The translations under genes and the position numbers were made by a program. Below the pieces are notes generated by a model that ran no database searches, was not told the origin of the DNA, and saw only the letters and a list, made by a program, of their open reading frames with translations. DNA of 54,177 bases from NCBI GenBank assembly GCA_038253825.1, contig JBBSGT010000005.1, forward strand, positions 1 to 54,177. Direction: 5' to 3'. The first letter of the stretch is position 1. Each line of letters opens with the position of its first letter. Below, in pieces: positions 41,167-49,906 of the stretch. This DNA comes from JACDET01 sp038253825. GTDB lineage: Bacteria > Patescibacteriota > Microgenomatia > Levybacterales > UBA12049.

Positions 41167-43340
41167 TGATCAAGCGCTACAAAAAAACTATTACTAAAGT
41201 TGGCAAAATGTCGATCAAACGTAAAGGCCTCTTATTTTTCCTCTTGGCAGTTATTCTTGGAGTCATTATACTTGGGACTTTCTATCTTTTTATTATTAAA
41301 GACCTTCCTTCACCGACAAAGTTGAGCAATAATACAGCTTCTTATTCAAGTCAGATATATGACCGCAATGGGAAGTTGCTCTATACATTATATGGCAATC
41401 GCAATCAGACATTTGTTCCACTCGCAAAAATTCCTAAACAAATGCAGGAAGCAACCATTGCTATTGAAGATAAAGACTATTACCATCACGGCGCTGTTGA
41501 TTTACGCGGTATAACCCGAGCAGCATATTCTATTTTTGTCCATAAACAAATAGAAGGAGGTTCCACGTTGACGCAACAATTAGTAAAAAATAGTCTCCTT
41601 ACGCCTGAACAAACGATTCAACGGAAAATGAAAGAAGTGATCCTTGCTTTCGCTACAGAAATCATGTATTCGAAAGATCAAGTACTTGAAATGTATCTTA
41701 ATCAGGTACCATATGGGGGCACATCATATGGCGTAGAAGCAGGTGCACAAACCTATTTCGGGAAAGATATCAGTAAGTTGTCACTTGCTCAAACAGCATT
41801 TTTGGCTGCCTTGCCGCAGGCACCGAGTACCTTTTCTCCCTATGGCTCGCATCCTGAACTGGGAAAAGCACGGCAAATACAAGTATTGAAGAATTTGTAT
41901 GAACAAGGCTATATCACAAAAAAACAGCAGAATGATGCCCTGAAAGAACAAGTTACCTTTCAAAAAATTACTAACCCGATTAAAGCTCCGCATTTTATTT
42001 TCTATGTACGCGATTTGCTTATTAAAAAATATGGAGAACAAGCAGTCGAAGAAGGAGGTTTTAAAATCCGAACCAGTCTTGATCTCAATGTGCAAAATTT
42101 TGCCCAGCAAGACGTGGCAAAACAAGTTGCTGATGTCGCACAGTATCATGTCGGTAACGGCGCTGCACTTGTCACTGATCCGGCAACAGGAGAAATTTTG
42201 GCGATGGTAGGAAGTAAAGATTATTTTGATCCCAAACAAGGCAACGTCAACGCAACCATTGCCTTACGCCAACCAGGATCTTCAATCAAACCTATCAATT
42301 ATGCGCTTGGTTTGGAAAACGGTTATTCAGCTTCCACACCATTTGTTGACGCGCCGACGTGTTTTCCTGATCCATCAAGCAAGCCTTATTGCCCGCACAA
42401 TTATGATCTTCGCTACCATGGTATTGTCCAGATGCGTTATGCACTTGCAAATTCTTATAACATTCCTGCAGTCCAAATGTTGAAAATCAATGGGGTAGAA
42501 GGAATGATTAAGACAGCCACAGATATGGGTATCACTACCTTTAAAGATCCTTCACGGTATGGTTTATCTTTGACACTTGGTGGTGGTGAAGTATTGATGA
42601 CTGATATGGCTACTGCTTTTGGCGTCTTTGCGAACCAAGGATATCGCATTGATCTCCATCCTATTTTGAAGATTACTGATCGTCACGGAAATGTTATTGA
42701 AGAATACAAACCACCATCAAGTCCTATCTTTGGAAAACGAGTATTGCCATCTGATGTGACATTTATTATTTCCGATATTCTTGCAGATAATGCAGCAAGA
42801 ACTCCTGCTTTCGGCCCAAGTTCTGCCTTAAAGATCGATAAGCAACATGTCTCAGTCAAAACAGGTACGACCAATGATTATCGAGATAACTGGACAATTG
42901 GCTACACTCCTTCTTATCTTGTAGCTGTATGGGTAGGTAATAATGATGACACGCCGATGGACGGAATAGTCTCAGGTATTACCGGGGCGGCGCCAATTTG
43001 GCATGATATTATGAGTCATTTGGTTCAAGGGAAAAAACCTGAAGTTCCCCAAAAACCACCGGATGTTTATGGCAAATACGTCTGTTCGAACACAGGACTG
43101 ATAGCTTCAGAAAGTGCAGGAGGCTGCCCGACGCGATTTGAATATTTGATTAAAGGGAAGGAACCAAAAAAGCCAAATATCACGACGGAGAAAGTTTGGA
43201 TCGATACCACTACCAATGCGAAAGCTGCAGCCGGTCAAACCCAAAATGTTGAGCAGCGTGATGAGACAGTGATGATAGATGCTGCGGGAAACAGATATTG
43301 TATTAGTTGCGCAGTAGCAGCGCCAACACCAACTCCATAA
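41166..43340 (+). CDS. penicillin-binding protein 1A (bifunctional peptidoglycan synthase)
   Basis: 724 residues (710 if it starts at 41208). One N-terminal membrane anchor (LLFFLLAVILGVIILGTFYLF) is followed by the glycosyltransferase 51 domain: the catalytic Glu in AIEDKDYYHHGAVDLRGI, GGSTLTQQLVKN, RKMKEVILAFATE and YLNQVPYGGTSYGVEAGAQ. The transpeptidase domain has SSIK in RQPGSSIKPINY, SYN in NSYNIPAVQ and KTGT in SVKTGTTNDYRDNW. The Pro-rich tail contains several Cys pairs. It polymerises and cross-links murein. An element shared with smpB lies in its promoter. The last codons are followed 5 nt later by a small membrane gene. Confidence 0.95.
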   Translation: MIKRYKKTITKVGKMSIKRKGLLFFLLAVILGVIILGTFYLFIIKDLPSPTKLSNNTASYSSQIYDRNGKLLYTLYGNRNQTFVPLAKIPKQMQEATIAIEDKDYYHHGAVDLRGITRAAYSIFVHKQIEGGSTLTQQLVKNSLLTPEQTIQRKMKEVILAFATEIMYSKDQVLEMYLNQVPYGGTSYGVEAGAQTYFGKDISKLSLAQTAFLAALPQAPSTFSPYGSHPELGKARQIQVLKNLYEQGYITKKQQNDALKEQVTFQKITNPIKAPHFIFYVRDLLIKKYGEQAVEEGGFKIRTSLDLNVQNFAQQDVAKQVADVAQYHVGNGAALVTDPATGEILAMVGSKDYFDPKQGNVNATIALRQPGSSIKPINYALGLENGYSASTPFVDAPTCFPDPSSKPYCPHNYDLRYHGIVQMRYALANSYNIPAVQMLKINGVEGMIKTATDMGITTFKDPSRYGLSLTLGGGEVLMTDMATAFGVFANQGYRIDLHPILKITDRHGNVIEEYKPPSSPIFGKRVLPSDVTFIISDILADNAARTPAFGPSSALKIDKQHVSVKTGTTNDYRDNWTIGYTPSYLVAVWVGNNDDTPMDGIVSGITGAAPIWHDIMSHLVQGKKPEVPQKPPDVYGKYVCSNTGLIASESAGGCPTRFEYLIKGKEPKKPNITTEKVWIDTTTNAKAAAGQTQNVEQRDETVMIDAAGNRYCISCAVAAPTPTP

Positions 43341-43345
43341 AGCGT

Positions 43346-43492
43346 ATGTCCAAGCAAACCGATGCCATACCAGAGATAGAACAAGAGCGTAGCCTTTATA
43401 ATCGTAGATCAGGGAACAAAACACTTATACTCGTGGGCGTTCTTATTGCTCTTGTTGTGATACTTTCAGCAGTAATGCTTTTATTGCTCTAA
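43346..43492 (+). CDS. small single-span membrane protein
   Basis: 48 residues from the ATG at 43346: a polar, acidic-basic N-terminus (KQTDAIPEIEQERSLYNRRSG) and one C-terminal membrane helix (LILVGVLIALVVILSAVMLLLL) ending the protein. It starts 5 nt after the PBP1A stop, so it is likely co-transcribed and possibly a partner. Its last 12 nt overlap the end of rpe on the opposite strand. Confidence 0.55.
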   Translation: MSKQTDAIPEIEQERSLYNRRSGNKTLILVGVLIALVVILSAVMLLLL

Positions 43493-44191
43493 TTTTTGAG
43501 CTGATGTGACTTCATCAAGCTGCTTTTGCAATAACGCATATTGTTTTTGTGGCGTATCAAGATTAAAAAGAAAACTCGTCGCCACAAAACGATTCGCACC
43601 GGCTACAGCTGCCAAGGCAATTGTTTCATCATTAATGCCTCCATCCACTTCGATAGGCAAATATTCCGACTTTGCCCGAGCTTTTTTAACTTTTTCTAAA
43701 AGTTCTTCTTCAAACTTTTGCCCGGAAAATCCAGCTTGGATTGTCATCACAAGCAAGCCGTCCAAATCCTCAAGTGAAACTTTTATGGCATCCAGTGGAG
43801 ACTCCTTATCAAGAGCCAGAACAACTTCACCATATAATTGGGCTTGCGCCACAAAAGCTTCTTGATCCGACATTTTTTCGATTTGTCCGATGAAACGGTG
43901 AAAACCTGCATCAGCCCATGTTTTTAGATGTTTTATTGGATCTTCAACCATCAGATGAACTTCAAACACGAACCCTTTTTCACCCAGAAGCAGTCCCCGC
44001 TCACCGCTCGGCATTTCCTTTGTATATTTTCGAAACGGTTCAGGATCGATATGAGTAGTATTGTTGGCAAATTTTCCATCAATGACATCGATATGAATTG
44101 TTTTTGCAAAAGGTTTTACCAGCTCAATTTTCTTTTCTATTTGATCCCAGTTTTTATTTTCAGTGCCGGGGCTCGGAATTATCTCAAACAT
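43481..44191 (-). CDS. rpe: ribulose-phosphate 3-epimerase
   Basis: 236 residues from the ATG at 44191. TIM-barrel motifs: AKTIHIDVIDGKFANN (metal-binding His and Asp), FEVHLMVEDPIKHL, LLVMTIQAGFSGQKF and IEVDGGINDETI. It interconverts ribulose-5-phosphate and xylulose-5-phosphate in the pentose phosphate pathway. It overlaps the end of rpiB by 8 nt, so the two genes form one operon for pentose-phosphate isomerisation. Confidence 0.9.
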   Translation of the reverse strand: MFEIIPSPGTENKNWDQIEKKIELVKPFAKTIHIDVIDGKFANNTTHIDPEPFRKYTKEMPSGERGLLLGEKGFVFEVHLMVEDPIKHLKTWADAGFHRFIGQIEKMSDQEAFVAQAQLYGEVVLALDKESPLDAIKVSLEDLDGLLVMTIQAGFSGQKFEEELLEKVKKARAKSEYLPIEVDGGINDETIALAAVAGANRFVATSFLFNLDTPQKQYALLQKQLDEVTSAQKLEQ

Positions 44192-44696
44192 TATTTTTCT
44201 CCTCAATTTGTTTAATCTCTTCAATTCTTCGCAAATGACGTTCGCCTGTGGGATCAGTTGTATCTAACCACAATTTGACTGCTTTTAAGACATCTTCCTC
44301 TGTGAGAAAACGCGTAGCAATAGAAAGCATATTTGCACCGTTATGCTCTCGCGTCAACTTAAGCATTTCAAAAGGATCAGTACTTTTATCTCCTTCGATA
44401 TCGACGGTTTGCACAGGAACAACAGGAGTGTAAAAAAGTGCGCAGCGAATACCTTTAAATTTATTAGCAACTATTGCTTCTCCTTGTCCAGAACCACCAA
44501 AAATCACACCCCGGTTACTCATCGGATCTTGGGTGACAGCCTTTGCCGCTTTTGCTATAAAATCAGGATAATCGTCATCTTTGTTATAACTATACGTCCC
44601 ACAATCTTCCACATCATAGCCTAATTCCAATAACGCTTTGTAAACCTTATCTTTTAAAGCAAGTCCTGTATGATCTGTTGCTAAATATACTTTCAT
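44184..44696 (-). CDS. rpiB: ribose-5-phosphate isomerase B (Glu-type)
   Basis: 170 residues from the ATG at 44696. YLATDHTGLALKDKVYKAL opens the fold. The active-site loop reads GVIFGGSGQGEAIVANKFKGIRC, where E. coli RpiB has Cys in CGTG. The GGSGxGE form is that of the Mycobacterium tuberculosis enzyme, which uses the Glu as base. THxGLALK and the C-terminal NMLSIATRFL are conserved. It converts ribose-5-phosphate to ribulose-5-phosphate. Upstream, 18 nt away, is the LytR_C-domain gene; downstream overlaps rpe. Confidence 0.92.
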   Translation of the reverse strand: MKVYLATDHTGLALKDKVYKALLELGYDVEDCGTYSYNKDDDYPDFIAKAAKAVTQDPMSNRGVIFGGSGQGEAIVANKFKGIRCALFYTPVVPVQTVDIEGDKSTDPFEMLKLTREHNGANMLSIATRFLTEEDVLKAVKLWLDTTDPTGERHLRRIEEIKQIEEKNNV

Positions 44697-44714
44697 AAAA
44701 TGTACAAACTCCAA

Positions 44715-45263
44715 CTAGTAGTGTCCCACGATAACCTCAGCATCAGTCTTGATAGTATCATCAACTGTTGGTTTTATGTTAACTTTTGGATTTGCAGTAG
44801 CGAGATCTTTTTGCAAGACAGGCAAATAGTCACGATACTTTTTCTTAACATGAATAGTGATTCCCTCGTACGTATACGCATCAGCATTCCCCGTAGTTAC
44901 CTTTATATAACCAGCCTTTTTTAACGTATCAGCAATTTTTTGCGCAACTCCGACCGTTCCGCTGCCGTTTTGCACACTGACCTGTAAAGTACTGCGATCC
45001 AGTTTTGTACCAGCAGAGGGTGTGGCAGTTATCGTTGCTGAATTCGAGGCTATCGGAGTTGCGACTATGGTAGGCGATGGTTCTGCTGTCGGGATAGGTT
45101 TGGTTGGCGTTGATTGTTGTTTTGTTTTTCCTCCTAGAAAATATAAACCGACAAGTCCAATGATAAGAAGGAGCAAAATGATAAAAAAGATAATAAGCAG
45201 CCGTTTCTTATTACTTGTCTTTTGGACATAGGCCGGTTGTTGAAAGGATGATGTTTCATTCAT
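44715..45263 (-). CDS. LytR C-terminal-domain membrane-tethered protein
   Basis: 182 residues: a cytoplasmic N-terminus, one membrane helix (LLIIFFIILLLLIIGLVGLYF), a Pro/Thr/Ser-rich linker, then a LytR_C-type domain (LQVSVQNGSGTVGVAQKIADTLKKAGYIKV) with the conserved VQNGSG. The domain is found at the end of cell-wall LytR-CpsA-Psr proteins; here it stands alone, without the LCP catalytic domain. Likely an extracytoplasmic structural or binding role. The 5' neighbour on the other strand is the SpoIID-domain gene. Confidence 0.8.
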   Translation of the reverse strand: MNETSSFQQPAYVQKTSNKKRLLIIFFIILLLLIIGLVGLYFLGGKTKQQSTPTKPIPTAEPSPTIVATPIASNSATITATPSAGTKLDRSTLQVSVQNGSGTVGVAQKIADTLKKAGYIKVTTGNADAYTYEGITIHVKKKYRDYLPVLQKDLATANPKVNIKPTVDDTIKTDAEVIVGHY

Positions 45264-45333
45264 AGGAGCATATAAAAAACTCTAGCTTATTTTTTTCATA
45301 GTAGCATATTTATATACATTTGGAAATATCTGA

Positions 45334-45339
45334 TATAAT
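45334..45339 (+). promoter_or_regulatory. -10 box of the SpoIID-domain gene
   Basis: TATAAT, 7 nt before the ATG at 45347; leaderless arrangement. Confidence 0.55.
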
Positions 45340-45346
45340 CAAATAT

Positions 45347-47101
45347 ATGCCCATTAAAAAAATCCTGGCTCTATTTCTTATTTTTACACTCACGGTTCTT
45401 CCGTTAGCGATCAATGTACATCTGGCCGATGCTGACCAACTTGATGATGTTAACCAACAACTTTCCCAATTAAATGATGAATTAACGAAATCTGTTGCTG
45501 AGACGCAGCCACTGCAGTCGCAACTGGATAATGAACAAAAACAAATATCAAGTATTAAATACCAAATTGGCAGCATAGAATCTGATATCGCTCTGAAGAA
45601 AAAACAAATTGATAGTGGTTATGCCAACCTAGCCGAAAAAGAAACGATTATTTCGCAAACAATCCGTGACTTTTACGTCAAAAGCTACTATGCTAATCCT
45701 CTCTTGACGCTTTTCTCAGAGGCCTCAATGTCCGATATGACCCAAACACTAGCCTATCAACATGCCCAGACCGAACAAGATAAATCGATTATTACCAATA
45801 TTGCCCTGACAATTAATGATCTCCAAACAAAGAAAACCCAGTTGCAACAAGAACAAACGGCATTAGCCGCGTCCAAAGCAAGTCTTGATGCCGAAACGGC
45901 AAAATTGGATAAAGTTGTTTCTGGCGCAAAAAGTTATCAGTCACAATTATCTGGACAAATCTCTGCGCTATCCGCACAGCAACAACAAATCATAGCCCAA
46001 AAATATGCAACACTCAATATTCCAAGCACCGCATATACCAGTAGTGGTGGTTGCTCAAGTGATTTAAATCCATATCGAGATCCGGGGTTTGGGGGAACAA
46101 AATTTGGGTTCTTTTCGTATGGCGTGCCAAACCGCGTCGGTCTTAATCAATATGGTGCAAAAGGTCGAGCCGAGGCAGGTCAAAGTTATAATGACATTCT
46201 CAATGCTTATTATGCCAATTTCCAAGTCACAAATATGCCCACATCTTCAACGACTGTTACTGTCAATGGCAGTAATGAATCAGGCGAATCATTCTCCAAT
46301 CAATCGTTTAATGTGGAAGATTACCTCAAGCATATCTATGAAATGCCCAGTGCTTGGCCATCTGAATCGTTGAAAGCACAGGCAATAGCAGCACGCTCAT
46401 ATGTAATGCATGCGATCACAGCTGGCCGTACTACTGTTGCGCCAAATCAAAGTTTCCAGGAAGTCAAAACTGAGCTCAATGCACAGTCATGGATCGATGC
46501 CGTAAATGCAACATCAGGGCAAGTGATGACCTCAGGTGGTCAACCGATTAATGCATTTTTCTCTTCCACTCATGGTGGATACACCCATGCATCCGCAGAT
46601 ATTGGCTGGAGCGCTACATCTTACACGAAGACAGCTCAAGACACAACTGCTCCTGCAAATAGCTTTGCTTCTCTCAATAGTAATGCGTATGATAAAGCTT
46701 CACCATGGTTCTACTGTGATTGGGGTTCCAGAAGTTCTGCCAATGGAACAGCATGGCTCAGCTCAAGCGATGTAGCTGATATCGTAAATACTATTTTACT
46801 CGCTCTTACCGATGGTAGTACGACATCACATCTTTCTCAAATTGACAAAGATATCCCGGATACATGGGACGCATCCCAAGTCCAACAACAGCTCAAAAGT
46901 CACGGAGTTACACCATATACCAATGTTTCAAATATCTCGGTAAGTGCCGATTTCGGATCAGGAACGACAACAACCGTTACTATAAATGGCGATGGTGGCA
47001 GTCATAGTATTTCGGGAAGTAATTTCAAAACACTCTTTAATTTGCGTGCTCCCGCAAATATCCAAATTGTCGGGCCACTCTATAACGTTGAGCTTAAATA
47101 G
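45347..47101 (+). CDS. secreted coiled-coil protein with SpoIID/LytB domain
   Basis: 584 residues from the ATG at 45347. Signal peptide about 1-25 (ILALFLIFTLTVLPLAINVHL). A long coiled coil (about 30-225, QLSQLNDELTKSVAETQPLQ) resembles the EnvC/CwlO type. The SpoIID domain follows from about 240: NRVGLNQYGAKGRAEAGQSY, FNVEDYLKHIYEMPSAWPSESLKAQAIAARSYV and ATSGQVMTSGGQPINAFFSSTHGGYT. SpoIID enzymes are lytic transglycosylases acting on denuded glycan; here the domain probably remodels peptidoglycan. Coiled coil plus SpoIID suggests a regulated wall hydrolase. Isolated gene. Confidence 0.85.
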   Translation: MPIKKILALFLIFTLTVLPLAINVHLADADQLDDVNQQLSQLNDELTKSVAETQPLQSQLDNEQKQISSIKYQIGSIESDIALKKKQIDSGYANLAEKETIISQTIRDFYVKSYYANPLLTLFSEASMSDMTQTLAYQHAQTEQDKSIITNIALTINDLQTKKTQLQQEQTALAASKASLDAETAKLDKVVSGAKSYQSQLSGQISALSAQQQQIIAQKYATLNIPSTAYTSSGGCSSDLNPYRDPGFGGTKFGFFSYGVPNRVGLNQYGAKGRAEAGQSYNDILNAYYANFQVTNMPTSSTTVTVNGSNESGESFSNQSFNVEDYLKHIYEMPSAWPSESLKAQAIAARSYVMHAITAGRTTVAPNQSFQEVKTELNAQSWIDAVNATSGQVMTSGGQPINAFFSSTHGGYTHASADIGWSATSYTKTAQDTTAPANSFASLNSNAYDKASPWFYCDWGSRSSANGTAWLSSSDVADIVNTILLALTDGSTTSHLSQIDKDIPDTWDASQVQQQLKSHGVTPYTNVSNISVSADFGSGTTTTVTINGDGGSHSISGSNFKTLFNLRAPANIQIVGPLYNVELK

Positions 47102-47156
47102 CAATCCCAGCCACACCTTGTGTTATAATACGTGTTCATGATACGGTTATATTATT

Positions 47157-47852
47157 ATGCCTGATATTTTTACACTCCCAAACGATCAGCAGGAGACGAA
47201 ACTTGCTGTGGCACCGCATCCTCTGTCTGAAAAGAATCTCTCAGTAACCAAACCCTCAGCACTATCCTCATCATTACCTGACCACTCCGATAGTGTGGGT
47301 CTTTTCTCTGCCTATTGTGCTAATCCTACCGGTGTTAGATTTATCAATCAGGAAGACGATGAACAAGTTGTCTTGTTTCTCAGAAGGCATTTTATAACCA
47401 ATATTCCTTGGATAGGCTCTGCGCTCTTCTTGTTGTTTGTGCCGCCGCTTTTTTTCTGGGTACTGAACGCTACCAGCTTTACTATGTTTATATTTTCCCA
47501 TCAATTTATTCTTATGGTTGTGGCGTTCTATTATGCGCTTGTTCTCAACTTCGCTTTAATTAATTTTATTAGTTGGTTTTATAACGTCGGCTTAGTCACG
47601 CAAAAGCGAGTCATTGATCTGGATTCTACCAATATCCTAAACCATAACCTCTCAGAGACTAACGTTGCAAATATTGTTGATGTCTCCTTCACACAACGAG
47701 GGTTTTTCCAAAGCTTTTTTAATTATGGGGATGTGCATATTATCCTCGAAAATGTTGGTAGTCAGTTTGTATTTAACGCAGCACCCAAACCTGACAAAGT
47801 CGCCGACATCATCTCTGATTTAAAACAATTGCAAGGAGGGAGTGGCACATAA
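47157..47852 (+). CDS. PH-domain membrane protein (paralogue of 21225)
   Basis: 231 residues. A polar N-terminus of about 70 residues precedes two membrane helices (IPWIGSALFLLFVPPLFFWVL and FTMFIFSHQFILMVVAFYYALVL). Then comes the PH-like domain: NVGLVTQKRVIDLDSTNILNHNLSETN, VSFTQRGFFQSFFNYGDVHII. The layout matches the protein at 21225, which is also followed by a small two-helix protein. An upstream ATG (47138) opens an 8-codon frame overlapping this start (stop at 47164), near a TATAAT. Function unknown. Confidence 0.75.
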   Translation: MPDIFTLPNDQQETKLAVAPHPLSEKNLSVTKPSALSSSLPDHSDSVGLFSAYCANPTGVRFINQEDDEQVVLFLRRHFITNIPWIGSALFLLFVPPLFFWVLNATSFTMFIFSHQFILMVVAFYYALVLNFALINFISWFYNVGLVTQKRVIDLDSTNILNHNLSETNVANIVDVSFTQRGFFQSFFNYGDVHIILENVGSQFVFNAAPKPDKVADIISDLKQLQGGSGT

Positions 47853-47853
47853 T

Positions 47854-48093
47854 ATGAATGACGCGCTTTTCTTTATTCAAGCCAATAGTTTAATGCTCCT
47901 TTTTAAGGTTCTTATTCTCATATTGTTTTTTGTCTATATTATTTACACATTTATTATCCTCAATCGAGTGCGAGCCCTCAACAGGACAATTCAGGTAACA
48001 GGTGCTCACGCATCAGTAACGTTGCAGACCATTACTTGGATTTTCTTTTTGCTCGCGGTCTCGCTTTTTATTGCCACAATTGTTATAGTATAA
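47854..48093 (+). CDS. small two-span membrane protein (paralogue of 21830)
   Basis: 79 residues from the ATG at 47854; an in-frame GTG at 47842 is less likely because it touches the GGAGGG ribosome-binding site. Two membrane helices (LMLLFKVLILILFFVYIIYTFIIL and ITWIFFLLAVSLFIATIVIV) are joined by a loop with RVRALNRTIQVTG, comparable to RTLRASREIGVQ in the 21830 protein. It starts 1 nt after the PH-protein stop and 4 nt before the next gene, so all three are one operon. Confidence 0.65.
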   Translation: MNDALFFIQANSLMLLFKVLILILFFVYIIYTFIILNRVRALNRTIQVTGAHASVTLQTITWIFFLLAVSLFIATIVIV

Positions 48094-48097
48094 CGTA

Positions 48098-49906
48098 ATG
48101 CCCGACTCCTATTCTGCCGCACAATCCAGTCTTTCTTTTGCGAAGTTGGTAGCAACTCCCACCGATACAGCGTGGTCGCAATCATATAATGCCGGGAATC
48201 TTTTTGTCTGTATTTCTTTGGCGACCCAAAATGCTCCTGAAGAATTTTCATTGCAATCAGTAGGAAAAGAATTATTTGATGTTCTTCAATCAGAATTCTT
48301 TACTCTCGAACAAAAAGACACAGAACACATCAAAAAGGCAATGCAAATCAGCCTTGAAAAAATACCACAAGACATCGAAGCTTCAATCACTCTCACCTTT
48401 TTTAAGGAGAGTATGCTTTCTATTTTTATTGCAGGCAGCGGAAAAGTCGTCATGAAACGCCAGGAAAAAGTTGGAGTTCTCCTCCAGAAACATAAAACAT
48501 CTACCAACATAATCACAACTGCCTCAGGATTTTTACAAAATGGCGATACCATTGTTATTGAGACAGGACCCTTTGCGCAAGAAATTCCCCATGAGACAGT
48601 AAGACATGCCCTTGACCTTGAACATCCCAATGATATTGTGGAAGCACTTTCCCCCCAAATGCATGCACAAGATAACGGAACACTGGCAGCTATTGTCATT
48701 ACCTATCGCGGCGCATCACACACTGAGAAAATGATTACAGAAGAAGTCCCATCCGAAGAACTGGCAGAACCCGAAGAACAAACAGTAGGTACACTCTATG
48801 ACTCTGACAACCTTAGAATTCCTGAACAAGAATTATCTGAAGAGGCACCGCCTGAAAAAGAACAGTCAGCTAAAAAATCTTTTTCACTGCCGTCACTTCC
48901 TCATACCAATTTCCATCTTTCGCATCGACGTAAACTTTTTCTTAACATTGCGCTGATTTTATTATTGTTGCTCGGTGCAAGTATATTCTTTACCGTAAAG
49001 AAAAAAACAGATAATCAGCAAAAAGCGTTTTTCCAAAGTATTTATCCACAAGCGCAGCAGGATTATCAGACAGGCCAAGGTTTGGAGACCTTAAATCCTC
49101 AGCTCAGTCAGGAAAATTATCAAAAAGCAGAGAGCTTATTAAAAGACGGTGAAACAAAAATCAAAAAGGGCTCAGATTATTATAACCAAATGGACTCCCT
49201 CTTGGTCAAAGTTGAAAGTTCACTCAATACGAGTACGACCGGACAAACCACTGCGACTAAAGAAGTTACGCCAAATAAAAATTCATTACTGCAAATTGAA
49301 AAATCGAACAAGGATGGCATTGCCTTTGGAGAAGATGCAAATGATGTGTATATGATTACGACAACTGCAATAAGCACGATTTCAAAAGCCAGCAGTGACA
49401 AGAAAGATATTATCAAAAATACCAATTACTGGAGTTCACCCCAAGCAATCGTTCCCTATCAAGGGAATATCTACGTGCTTGATCAAAAAGGTGGTGTCCT
49501 GAAATTTGTGGTAGGATCGGGCGGGTTTGGTAAATCATCGTATTTTGTAAGCAATGCACCTGATCTCTCACAAGCGGCAGGTATGGCCATTGATGGATCA
49601 GTGTGGCTCGTCCTCAAAGGCGGTTCTCTCCTCGAGTACACGAAAGGCAAATCCAACGGAGTACAAATAACAGGTCTACAAAACCCATTAAAGAGTCCTA
49701 TCAAGCTTGTCACTGACATCAGCATGGAGCATGTGTATGTTCTTGATCAGGGAACGAGCAGGATTGTACAGTTTGATAAACACGGCGCCTATCAAAATGC
49801 ATATATGAATCCTCTGCTTGGGAAAGCAACTGATTTCACTGTTTCTGAAAAGAGCAAAGAGATTTTAGTTTTGTCCGGAGGAAAAGTTTGGCAAATTAAT
49901 TTATGA
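48098..49906 (+). CDS. protein with degenerate PPM-phosphatase-like domain, membrane anchor and C-terminal propeller-like domain
   Basis: 602 residues. Residues 1-210 have the character of a PPM-type phosphatase (FVCISLATQN, VMKRQEKVGVLL, AQDNGTLAAIVITY) but lack clear metal-binding Asp motifs. An acidic linker follows, then a basic stretch and one membrane helix (KLFLNIALILLLLLGASIFF, about 285-305). A coiled coil (about 310-375) comes next. The C-terminal 210 residues resemble repeated beta-propeller strands (GNIYVLDQKGGVLKFVVG, HVYVLDQGTSRIVQFDK). It follows the two-helix gene by 4 nt. Perhaps a sensor across the membrane; function unknown. Confidence 0.65.
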   Translation: MPDSYSAAQSSLSFAKLVATPTDTAWSQSYNAGNLFVCISLATQNAPEEFSLQSVGKELFDVLQSEFFTLEQKDTEHIKKAMQISLEKIPQDIEASITLTFFKESMLSIFIAGSGKVVMKRQEKVGVLLQKHKTSTNIITTASGFLQNGDTIVIETGPFAQEIPHETVRHALDLEHPNDIVEALSPQMHAQDNGTLAAIVITYRGASHTEKMITEEVPSEELAEPEEQTVGTLYDSDNLRIPEQELSEEAPPEKEQSAKKSFSLPSLPHTNFHLSHRRKLFLNIALILLLLLGASIFFTVKKKTDNQQKAFFQSIYPQAQQDYQTGQGLETLNPQLSQENYQKAESLLKDGETKIKKGSDYYNQMDSLLVKVESSLNTSTTGQTTATKEVTPNKNSLLQIEKSNKDGIAFGEDANDVYMITTTAISTISKASSDKKDIIKNTNYWSSPQAIVPYQGNIYVLDQKGGVLKFVVGSGGFGKSSYFVSNAPDLSQAAGMAIDGSVWLVLKGGSLLEYTKGKSNGVQITGLQNPLKSPIKLVTDISMEHVYVLDQGTSRIVQFDKHGAYQNAYMNPLLGKATDFTVSEKSKEILVLSGGKVWQINL

